Assembly: GCA_037039685.1 (NCBI GenBank)
Contig: JAWNGF010000003.1
Span: 2,356,001-2,420,000, forward strand
DNA: 64,000 bases
Direction: 5' to 3'
From: Ceratobasidium sp. AG-K
Lineage: Eukaryota; Basidiomycota; Agaricomycetes; Cantharellales; Ceratobasidiaceae
Position 1 is the stretch's first letter; the number at the start of each line of letters is the position of its first letter. Below the pieces are notes generated by a model that saw only the letters and a list, made by a program, of their open reading frames with translations, did no database searches and was not told where the DNA came from. Below are positions 1 through 10,213 of the stretch, in pieces. The translations under genes were made by a program, and so were the position numbers.

Positions 1-447
1 TGCAGAACAATGTTCTGCATACCTGGGTCACTACCACAGAGACAATGTCTTCCATGGAGGGGTTACCTGAGCAACTGAAATGGGTGTGCCAACCTGTATG
101 CCTCTATGGTTAACAGAGTGGATGAACTGATACAAGAGAAGGGTGGAAACACTCACTACTAGCATTTGTATGTCTGTCTATATGCAATTTAATGTGTTGT
201 GAAGGTTTCTTTCCAGTCAGGCAGAAAATCAAACAAACCCAAAACAGAAATGCACAACTACTGATCCACTAATTTTGTTTTATACTGCTCATTTCATCAC
301 ATAGCAAGCTTATATTGTGTATATATGATCTACAAGTACATTTGCACACTTTCTATTAGCAACTCTAAGCGATTTGGCTGACTGAGTGAGTGTTGCTGAG
401 ATTGCACGCCAAAACAGGTCACGTGTGCATTTCTTTTTTGGCTCAGT
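1..447. other. CpG-free, gene-less left edge
   Basis: No gene is recognised here. The first CpG dinucleotide of the window is at about position 369, whereas the rest of the window is rich in CpG. All cytosine-guanine sites having turned into TG or CA is what long-term cytosine methylation of a silenced repeat leaves behind in basidiomycetes. The first 19 bases form a palindrome with nine-base arms around one central base, which may be chance. I see no long ORF; short ones do not resemble known proteins. A degenerate transposon remnant is the likeliest identity, but no transposase or reverse transcriptase motif is visible. Confidence 0.5.
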
Positions 448-1250
448 GTAGGGCCAGCCTTTGGTATGGCTTGCCCACCATGAGTGTGAACCTGGACACA
501 ATAGCTTTGCCAAAACATTCAAAGCATTGTGGTGGAATTATCTGAGGGATGATACCTGGAGGCAGGTATCCCTTCACCATTTACCCACTAGGTGGCTATT
601 TGCTCTGGGATGCTGCACAGGGGACAGAAAACTAGATGCTAGAACGAAATCAACAAAGATCCCCCTGACCCATTACTGTGGCCCTCAATCTGGGCATTAT
701 CATTTATCTAATTACGGAGAAAGTTGCGGATTGTGGCTGCCAGGTTAATGCATTCATCTAAACCTGGTGAATGTAGGGCTCTGCTTCGAGTGTTTGGGAT
801 TGGCACAGAACACCATTCATATCTGTTCTGGACTCAAAAGACTCGCTGATCATACAACATGCTGAAGAACACCCATAACACCCATATTTCGCCCTTCCCA
901 GGCCTAAGCCTAGGCCCATTTCCTTTGAGTTCAGGCGCAACTGCAAATGGTCACCAGTCAAGGCTGGTTTGCCAGGGGCTTCTACCTTTCAATACAGCAA
1001 TAACCGTTCAGGTGCGAATCCGCTATCATCTAATTAGTCCAAGGATCAATTGAGCTGATTTTTAACCAAGGCAAACGACCGAACTATTTGTTCTTCTCAG
1101 ATATTTCGATTGCATCATCGCCCATATCTGACCACCCCCTATGTAACTCAATACTTCGAACTTGCCAGAGGGTGGTGCTGGATCCATTTGCCTTAGGAAC
1201 AACGCCCGTATCATTCCTACGAAGTGCTTGAAGCCAATTACATGCGCTAT
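448..1250. repeat. Left repeat, copy 1 (CpG-decayed)
   Basis: This stretch matches 47204-48344. The match starts at the shared GTAGGGCC and ends at CATGCGCTAT. Copy 2 carries an extra segment of about 340 bases (roughly 47523-47867). Most differences in the first 400 bases are CpG in copy 2 against TpG or CpA here. No coding function is recognised in either copy. The unit lies directly downstream of LtrA gene A in copy 1 and just upstream of the start of LtrA gene C in copy 2, so it may be part of the duplicated block or an independent dispersed element. Confidence 0.7.
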
Positions 1251-1332
1251 AAAACACTGGTACCGCTTCCCAGAGCAAAAATCATACAAACCCTCGACTC
1301 GAAGAAATTGTCTGGCCTCAAACATTGTGCTC

Positions 1333-4250
1333 TCACAGGTTGGTTTGGACGATATCCTCCGTGATTTGCTTCTTGCCATATTTGACAGCATAATACATCA
1401 CGAACTGCGAACCAGTGCGCTTAGCATTCAAAGTCTGAGCTGAAGTGATGGAACTTACCGTGTCGACTACGAATTGGAGCATGTATCCAATGGCTATGGT
1501 TGGCAATACCCAAGACCTGATGAGATTTCAGTCCGACACATCAACGCATATGAGAATATACGGCACTTACACATTAACCCATTTAAACACTCCAGCCCAT
1601 TGAGACTGATGTTGGTCCTCACTGAGCATAAAATGCTGGTATTTCCCAATGTTGAGTAGGAGTAGACACAGCATACAGATACCCATCACATATCGACTGA
1701 TAATCGAGGCCCAATGAAATCGGTCTATCACAACAGAGATTAAGCCGTGTAGCCATTGGGTCTAGATTTCAGCGTACCTCTTGGCCAGGACTGAATGAGA
1801 TTCATCGTTGCAAGGCAGATGAATGTAGCGCCAGCCAGAGCTACGATATATCGTGAGTGTGTGAGACTCGGCTTGAGTAATTCCTCCAGGATCTGTACTA
1901 CGTTAGCATTGCACCCAATAACTATTCAACCTCGTCACGGACCTCGTTCAACTTGGGAGTGTTTGATCCCGGAGCTAGAACGTCCTGGAAAAGCATGAAG
2001 CTATGAGTGGGGCTCCACTTGTAGCACCTGGTTTACTGCTCACCTCCATGGTGACGGTGTCGTTGGTCCAATATTGCACTATCCTTTTATAAGTCGCTTC
2101 AGGTATGCTCCCGTTTTTCATAAATGTCTACAGGATGATGTCGCCTATCAGGTACCAACCACACGGCAGAGACCTCGGATACATACGTTATATGTGCCCC
2201 AAATACCAGTGAGCTGCACTCTCATAGCCCAGTTCGCCCAAACATACGCAAAAGCGTCGTCGCTTGTTTCATTGGCATTCAGGAGGTTCTGATATGCAGT
2301 GGTATATTTACTCCACTCCTGATCAAGCGTGGTGCCCGATTGCAGCAGCAACGGAGCCATCGTAGCATTGAACTCGTGCTGCTTGTCTTCTAGGACCGCG
2401 TCCACAGCGAAGACAAACGAGTCAATAAAGCGCTCGCTTGTTTTCAAGAAGTTCTATTACAGATTAGCGTGCTGGGGGTTAGGGCGCGAATAACACTTAC
2501 AGTCAGCAATAACTGGTTCTTGACACCCTCGAGTAGCAAGATGGCGCTCAACAGCCATGGGAGGTGCATGATCATCCATGCAGCGCGACGTCGAACAGTT
2601 TTGAGCGGAGCTGCCCCTTCAAAGTAAAGATACGCTAAGAAGAAGACAATAATTCCACAGCATATGATGGAAGTGGCTGCGGTTTTTCCGAATCCCAGAG
2701 CCAGCAAGACCACGTAAAAAGTTTGGGCGATCGCATTGATGCCCTGAATTACTGTGAGCTCCAGAAAGGCCGACTTGAAGCCTGGCTCACCTCTCCCAAA
2801 ATAATCGTTGTAATACCATTTAAACGACCAGTTATGGATCCGTGCGAGAGGAGGCGAATACCTTGATCAATGTCCATATGGAGGGTAGAAAGGTGCGCCA
2901 CCACTTCAACCAGCAGCGCGCTCCCCCAGTAAACGAACTTGAGTTTGGCACCCTCGGGTTTTCTGCTTGACGGCTTCATTGTAACCATGAAACCGGCGAA
3001 GAATAGACCCGCTGAAACAACCAACGATGCTAAAATAAGGAGCAGCTTGCAAGGGATACGTCCAGATTTGGATGTGCGCTTGGCATAATATGCGACTCGC
3101 GCATACTGAACAAGGAGCAAGACTCTAAAAGAAATATTAAAGCAAATTAAACCCATATTCTAAAGGCTTACCGGCTAATGGCGAGTACAGCCATGATTAC
3201 ACGAAGCGATATCTTTGCCAGTCTATTAGCGTTATATTGCTCTGGAGTTGCTCCCATGACATCGAACGCCTCCAACTGAGTTGCGCCGGGAGAACGAGTG
3301 ATGTAATTTCTTACATCAAAATCTAGCCTTGAATTAGTTAAGGATTGGGGATCAGAGACCAAACTTCGAGTTACCAGTGGTAGTAGCAGCAAGGGTTCCA
3401 AAAATAACTAGCTGAAGGAAGATCCAGAGAAGGTGGAACCTATATATCTGCTTGATTAGGCCACGCAAGTTTAGGTGTGAGTAAATCACATTACCAATCA
3501 TCGGTGTAGAAGTCGATGTTGTATGTTACCTGAGACGAGTTAAAATGACAGAGCATACCGAGGCTATCGGGAAACATACCTGCGTCACCCACAGCCACCA
3601 TGCCGTCCCAAAAAATACGACATACGAGACCGAGTCCTGTTCGACAACGGATCAGATGTGAGACAGTTGGGGATTTGGGGAATTATCCCGAGCAACGTAC
3701 CCATGGATCTGCGAACTTGTTATTCCTATGCAAGTCCAACTCAAAATTGAGCTCTTTTGGTGGTCAGCGTGGTAGCACTCACGAAGTCAGACTAGAAAAT
3801 GTTGCCGTCCAAGCCAAATCAAAAAACTAGTCGAATTGACGAGTTTAGATATCCTAGTACTAGGATTCCATCAGAAGCCACATACCAGGTTGAGCCACCC
3901 CGGAATTTGCTCGCCCCATTCAAGGTCTCGGTTTTTGCTTCTCCTCTGGGCGATGAGCCATGCTTTGCTGTTTTCGCTAGCCTTGTCGCTCGACTGTGCT
4001 GGGAGGTCGGGTCCTACCCCGGGAGACTCAATTACCGAGAGCTCATAGTCATTAAGGGGATCGTCATCCGGTTCAAACGGATTGCGACTGAGGGGTCGTT
4101 GCTGCCTTAGACGGTGTAGCCACAACGTAGAACTGGGATAGGCTCGAATCAGAACTGACAATTGGTCTTCAGCTCAATGACCACTTACTTAACGTTGGGA
4201 TTAGGCTCGGATTTTAGGTGTAGAAATAATCTCGAAATACTTTGTGTCAT
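1333..4250 (-). CDS. LtrA-like multi-pass membrane protein, gene A
   Basis: Predicted integral membrane protein of the LtrA (low temperature requirement A) superfamily, whose function in fungi is unknown. The start MTQSISRLFLHLKSEPNPN is followed by an intron and a cytosolic segment ending GEQIPGWLNL. Splicing gives a WLNLxFFDLAWTATF stretch that fits the LtrA signature W-L-x-L-F-Y-D-L. Further on are ITTIILGE (LtrA: IIVLGE), several hydrophobic helices, and the family block VFFLAYLYFEGAAPL followed by basic RRRAAW. Exons are short with many introns; the last ones encode SWVLPTIAIGYMLQF and VKYGKKQITEDIVQTNL before a TGA. All exons I could follow are open. It is a paralogue of genes B, C and D. 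The corresponding gene in copy 2 is reduced to its first exons (48345-48615). Confidence 0.68.
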
Positions 4251-6707
4251 GGTGAGTTGTGTGGTTGAGCGAGGGTTGACGAAGTCTGAACGCTGATAGG
4301 GCGAAGATATATGTAGCTCGTCCAACAAGGAACGTCCTAAGGCACAACATGTCTACCTCAGGCACGATATATTTGTTCCAAAATACAGTACCCGCTGGAC
4401 TCGGACAATAGTTGATTCCCGAGAGCGGCTATGTCCCCTCCGTCCAGTGTAGCGGTAGGCGTAACGTAATGATTAGCTAACTTGTATGCGCGCGTGACCG
4501 TCTCGTTCGTGTATGTGCATCTATGGACCCAGGTGCCTTTATAGGCCTCGGTCCCCCGCTTCTTGCCCCCTGCCTTCGATACTACTTTAAATCTGTGTGT
4601 TACGACTTGTTCTACAGACCATTCAGGATTCGTAAATCTGGAAGAGCAAAAAACACAACAAGGCTCCTTATATATCTCATACAGTTATGATAGTGTTATA
4701 CTTGCGTTATTCATACGTTATACGCCTACTATTTAAGGGAATCTACTAATTCTGGCCTTCAACCAAACGCATGTACTTAAGCTCAGGTCCCGAATTTGAA
4801 GGACTTGATCAAGTTGGGTGCCAACAGCTGACAAGTTGTATGATATAGAACCGCAAGGCGCTGGCGTGATTGTCCTGCCCCCCGGCCTTGAAAAGTCCCG
4901 GCCCCATCGCCAGCCTTGCTTTGGCTTCGAGTCCGGTCCTACTTTGGGTGTTGGAAATTGACACGAGTTACATTTTGCATCTTGGTTGGACACGGGTCTC
5001 GCTCATGGAACGAACGTGGAACAATCCCGCAATCTCCCAAGCTTACTTCACTCCCCGGCCGGTGCCGATCCTCTGTATGTGCAGGCACGTCTATGCATCG
5101 CTTCCAGGCGAAGCGGATTCCGCAGATACCTCTACTAGCTTGTACACCGATGCTATGAATCCCTATTCGCCAGACAATCCATAGACCATTTGCGAATTAG
5201 TAGGATTTCATGAGTCGACATATGTTTCAACGGGAAACTAACGCATTTAGGTAAATTACTCGCGACTCGAGCAGCTTAGAAATTCCGGCCTTATGCGGCA
5301 ATGTGTACATGGAGATAGAATATATTTTTGGAAATTCCTGGCGTCAAGGAAGGGGAGAAGATGGCGTACGTCCACAATATGGTGGTTATAGTTATCTACA
5401 TTAAGATAATATACAATATAGACGCTCAATAGAAGCAGTCTGCGATTATGTCCAATATATGTGTCGAGTTTGAATGGGAACACTCCCTGGACAGGTTCGG
5501 GCAGGGTTCATAGCTGCTGAACAGACGCGAAACTATACGCAGCGGTAATATGTCGTGCGACAATTATATACTCTTGCAATCGTGCTTCGATTAGCTAATC
5601 AAGTATCGACTAACTTGACATGTTGCCTGGGATCCAATCAACGTTAGCCCATAACCCCACAAAACACTGTGGAGGCCAAGTGCGCTGAATCCTAGCCATA
5701 TCAACCCCGAAAATCGTGACTTAAAATACTGGGCGTGTCCACTTTCAGTGACTGATGCGCTGAATATTATCTTCAGGAGTAACTGGGGGGGGCAAATAAG
5801 CTCCAGAACCTACTCAAATATACCTTTTATGGTACCGATGACAGCCAATCATGCGCGAGATGGCTAAACAATGATATAATATCTGACTGAAAGCGGACAT
5901 TTTCGGTTCAGTGCATTTGCTAATGTTACTCAGTAACCTGAGACACCACGGTGAAATACAAGGTGCTGCCCCGTTGTATGGGTGGCCACAATATCCCGTT
6001 TGCGAAAGCGAGCCCTTACGAGTCTCAATTAGCACTGCGGTTTTCGCTGAGTTATATTCTATCCTGTCCAGTGTTTGCGCGGGGGAGTAGGGAGTTAACA
6101 CAGACGACTTTGGGCGTAAAGAGGACTTTCTTAAAGTGCAAATATGCTAGAAGGGCTATAACAATTATCCAACATAAAATTGCTGTCAGCGTGAGGCTGT
6201 TGAATAATTTTCTCCTTGCATGTAGATACACTCATTCCTCCTCGAATACGAGCCATCTAGCAGGTCACCCGCTCGCTCGTGTAACCGCGGACATTACCGA
6301 TCCCTCGCGTTCAACATCGAGGTCCCTGCGACCTCACATGTTGGAACTTGAACCCGATGCTTGTCCAAGCAAAAATTCTTCGCAGCTGGCGGTTGCGTTC
6401 AACGGTGGCGCTCTTTACGAGAGTTAACGACAGGTCGTTTGGTCAGATCATACTTACCTTTTCCAGGACGATAGTTCACCATTTTGAATCGGCAGTAGGT
6501 CCCGCCGCTGCCTGCGCGTCGTTAACTGTGCCCTGATATTCATCAATTGGGGTGAGATATAAATGGTTTTTGGAGCGGAAGCGTCCGAGTCGTGTCAACT
6601 CGCTCCATTACAAGTTTCAACCAAACTACATGCGCCATAAAGAAAATAAGAAAATCGCCATTCCTGACTACACATGAATATGAACATGAGCCAAAGGAGC
6701 CCCAACA
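4251..6707. other. Gene-poor spacer between LtrA genes A and B
   Basis: No convincing gene was found in this 2.4 kb. Short open frames at 4870-5184 and 5951-6427 have no recognisable domain, and the reading differs between the copies. The first part (to 5044) and the last part (from 6030) are conserved at 48616-50080. Positions 5045-6029 have no counterpart in copy 2. The A+T-rich stretch around 4660-4740 and the promoter-like sequence next to 4250 probably serve gene A. Confidence 0.55.
5045..6029. other. 985 bp segment present only in copy 1
   Basis: Comparison with 49400-49420 shows that copy 2 runs straight from AAGCTT to TAGCACTGCGG, whereas copy 1 has 985 extra bases between these points. 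The borders share only one to three bases (TTA/TA), so this is either an insertion with a very short target duplication or a deletion in copy 2 at microhomology. I see no terminal inverted repeats and no transposase. The segment includes A+T-rich tracts around 5380-5460. Confidence 0.65.
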
Positions 6708-9659
6708 TCAAATCTTGCGTTCAAGAGACCGGGTCTGGACTACATCCTGATCGATCTGTCTCTTTCCGTACCATACAGCCGCGTAGACCAATGCCTAATA
6801 TGTGGGTTAGTACCCGTTAAACGCCCAAGGGGAAGTGAACGTACTGTATCGACAATAAACTGAATCACGTATGCAATCGCCAGAGTCGGTAAAACCCACG
6901 ATCTGAAGGAGTATCATAGCCTTAGTACTGCGCGTCAGCGTCGGCGGGTCGATCAATACTTACACATCAATCCATTTGAATATAACAGATTGATTGGCGA
7001 GATCTTCGTCGGACAAAGGCAAGTACTTCTGATATTTACCGACGTTGAGTAATAGGAGAAGGAACATGCAAATACCCATCGCATAACGACTGAAGATCGA
7101 CGCCCAGTGGAAACGATCTAAAGACTGAATTAATGGCGTGAGGCGGTTGTATAGAATAGATAGATACCTCGTGGCCAGGATTGAATGAGATTAAGAGTTG
7201 CTAAGCAAATGAACGTGAGGCCGCAAAGCCCGGTGATGTACCGCGCGTTCGTTAGGCTAGGGTGGAGTAGTTCTTCGATTATCTAGACAAGCATCATGAA
7301 GGCAAACTGCCGATCCGTGTAGCATGACTACAAACCTCAAAAATATGGCGAATGTATGGCCCCGGAGCTGCAACGTCCTAGGATCCAGAAAGTGAGCCTA
7401 TCATTCTACCCTAAGGTATGCGGCAACTTGCCTCGCCAGTAATCGTGTCGTTGGTTAGATATTGCTGGATCTTCTTATATGTCTCTTCAGGAATTGTGTC
7501 ATTTTCCATAAAAGTCTTTGAATGTATCTTAGTCTGATCGGATCCACGACCAAAAAGTACCATCACATACCCTATATGTACTCATCACCCCAGAAAGCTG
7601 CACCCTCAATCCCCAAATGCTCAAGAGGGTATCAAACGCTGCCGTGTAAGCCTCTTCTGTGAGGTTCTGGCCAGCAATAGCTTGCTCAGCGTTTCGGAGC
7701 TTGATGAGTTCTTGATCAAGTGTGAGTCCTGATTGGAGTAGCAGTGGGCGTAGAGTTGCATTGAACTTGGATTCATCTTCCTCAGCCACACCGGCCGCAA
7801 AGCTGACTAGAAAACTCTCGACCGTGCCAAAAAAGCTCTATCGGGATGGTTAAATGCGTGTCCGAATGTTTAAACACGCGTAGTACTTACCGAGAGGAGG
7901 AGCTGGCTCTTGACACCTTCAAGCAATAGAATAGCGCTCAACAGCCATGGGAGATGCATCAACATCCATGCAGCACGACGTCGAACAGATTTGAGCGGAG
8001 CCGCACCCTCGAAGTATAGGTACGCAAGGAAAAATACGATAATCGCACAGGATATAATACCCGCCCCTGTAGTTCTCTTGAATCCTGGAGCTTGCTCGAT
8101 CGCGTAGAACACGCCGGCGATGGCGTTGATGCCCTACAAATCGATGAGCAACTGAGCTCCCAACACAAAAGTTAACTCACTTCTCCAAGAATGATGGTCG
8201 TGATATCGTTCAACCGTCCCGTTATGGATCCATGCGATCGAAGGTAGACACCCTGGTCAATTTCCAGATTGAACCTAGTGATGTGCGCTACTACTTCGAC
8301 TAGCAACGCAATGCCCCATAAAATATACTTGAATTTGGCCCCCTGCGGCTCAAGGCCTGAGGGCTTCAACGTGGTCACAAAGGCTCCAAAGAACAATGCG
8401 GCTGAAATAGCCAGGGATACCGGAACGATGAGAAGTCTGCGTGGGAAGCGGCCAGGCTTGGACGTAAGCTTAGCGTAGACAACAACTCGCAGGTGCTGAA
8501 TGAGAAGTGCCAGGCTATATAATACGTTAGTGGATTGGACACGATCATTGTAGTTGACAATACTCACCGACTGAAAGCGAATATAAACATGACCACATGA
8601 AGTGAGACCTTGGTTAACCGTTCAGCGGTATATCTCTCCGGAGTTATGGTCGCTAAATCATATGTTTCTAGCTCCTGCGAACCAGGGGATTGCAAGATGT
8701 AATTAGACACATCAAAACCTGGAATTATTGCGAGGTATATCAACAAAGCATTCAAGATAAGAAATTGTTTTGGAAAATACCTCGAGTGGTGGCGGCGAGA
8801 GCTCCGAATATAATTAGCTGAAGGAAGATGAAAATCAGATGGAACCTGTGCGTGTGTAAGCGCAGGCGCATTCAGACATAAAGAAAGGCCAATACCAGTC
8901 GTCGGTGTAGAAGTCGACGTTGTAGCACACCTAGGCACCAAATCAGAAGGGCATCCTACACCCAAGAGTTAGAGACGTACTTGGGAGACCCATAGCCACC
9001 ACGCTGTCGTAAAGAACACAATATATGAAATCGAGTCCTAGTCCAAAGCGATCAAGATTAAGTATGAGACTCCAAAGGTTGTAACCTCCAAACGTACCCA
9101 TGGCTGTCTAAACTTGTTGTTTCTGAGGATCCCTAAGCGTTGGCGGCTGGTACAGTTTGTTTCCGGAACAAAATGACTTACGAGGTCAAACTTGAAAACG
9201 TCGCTGTCCAAGCCAGGTCGTAGAACTATAGCGTTCGATTAGCTTGGGTGCCACAAGACTCATACCCAGCAATGACTCACCAGGTTGAGCCACGTTGGAA
9301 CCTGCGCACCCCACTCCAAGTCTTGATTCTTGCTGTCCTTGCGAGTCGCAAGCACCTCCTTGCTGCCCTCGCTGGTCTTATCGCTGGTCTGGCCTGAATC
9401 GAGATTGAATACTTGGTCCTGAATCGCTGTAGGCGAAGAGATTGTTGACCCGCCATAACCACCCCCAGAGTCATTCTCTGGCTCAAACGGATTGGTTGAA
9501 ATGGGCCGCCGCTGCCGCAACCGATGCTCCCATAGCGTTGGACTGTGGCGAACTTGAGGTTAGAGCTGCTGCTAAGCTTAGTGCAGGAGGCACTCACTTG
9601 TCGTTGGGATTGGGTTCAGTATTAAGGTGTAAGAACAGACTTGGGCGTCGCTGGGCCAT
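6708..9659 (-). CDS. LtrA-like multi-pass membrane protein, gene B
   Basis: Full-length member of the LtrA superfamily in copy 1. The start MAQRRPSLFLHLNTEPNPND joins through an intron to NPTLWEHRLRQRRPISTNPF, a hydrophilic cytosolic region ending QVPTWLNL, then FYDLAWTATF, which matches the LtrA L-F-Y-D-L signature. Next are an aromatic helix WWLWVSQVCYNVDFYTDDW, HLIFIFLQLIIFGALAA, a loop with YTAERLTKVSLHVVMF, ITTIILGEGINAIAG, and VFFLAYLYFEGAAPL followed by RRRAAW. The C-terminus is SWVLPTLAIAYVIQF then ALVYAAVWYGKRQ and a polar tail ending RSLERKI. At least nine introns are implied. It is almost identical to gene D (50081-53031). Membrane location is secure; substrate and role are unknown. 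Confidence 0.72.
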
Positions 9660-10213
9660 GTTAGCTCCTGAGTGAGGGGAAACGAGAGAACCGACGGGAA
9701 GGGCACTGGCAAAACCGGGCATTTGTACATCGCCTAGCTTACAATAACGGTCCCGGAACAATTTCACTGCCCGAGCGATAAAGAGATCTTCATTTCAACC
9801 AACTTCGGGAGTTAGTACTGTATGACTTCCTCGTTCAAAGGTCGGGCGGCTATCATCTCGGGCACTCGTTGCCAAGGATTGCCTAAAACCAGGAACAATG
9901 ATAAATCAAGGAAGAAACCCCCATTATATTATCAGGGCTGTGGATCAAGATGTGTCGGGTTCGCCGGCTATGGAAAAGTCGAGGTCTGGGTTTCGCGGAG
10001 TAGCGCATGCACGGTGCTTGGTTCGTCAAAGATCCCCGAGAAACGATGGTTGATCGAGCCGGGCGCCAGTTCCGATTATGCACGTGACAGATTGATCGTA
10101 CTAGGAGCACAGCTTTGGATATCACAAACGCTTTCTAACCTTTTACCCTCCGTAATAACCTGTTCCGAAACCTCAATCGCTGTATTCATGTTAATTTGAG
10201 TTCGGGAGTGGGC
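9660..10213. other. Divergent promoter region between LtrA B and CLC
   Basis: These 554 bases separate the starts of the minus-strand LtrA gene and the plus-strand CLC gene, so they must hold the promoters of both. Open frames in the interval have no family resemblance. A CACGTG-type E-box is at about 10081. The same arrangement is conserved in copy 2 (53032-53584). Confidence 0.5.

Noticed and set aside
1..19. Palindrome at the window start as a possible transposon terminus
   Set aside because: No partner repeat or target duplication can be seen and the window edge hides the left side.
1062..1391. 109-codon minus-strand frame overlapping the end of LtrA gene A
   Set aside because: It mixes the last LtrA exon with flanking repeat in another frame; the spliced gene ends at the TGA at 1333.
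4870..6427. Two plus-strand open frames in the A-B spacer
   Set aside because: No domain, no splice logic linking them and no conservation of frame with copy 2; treated as chance frames.
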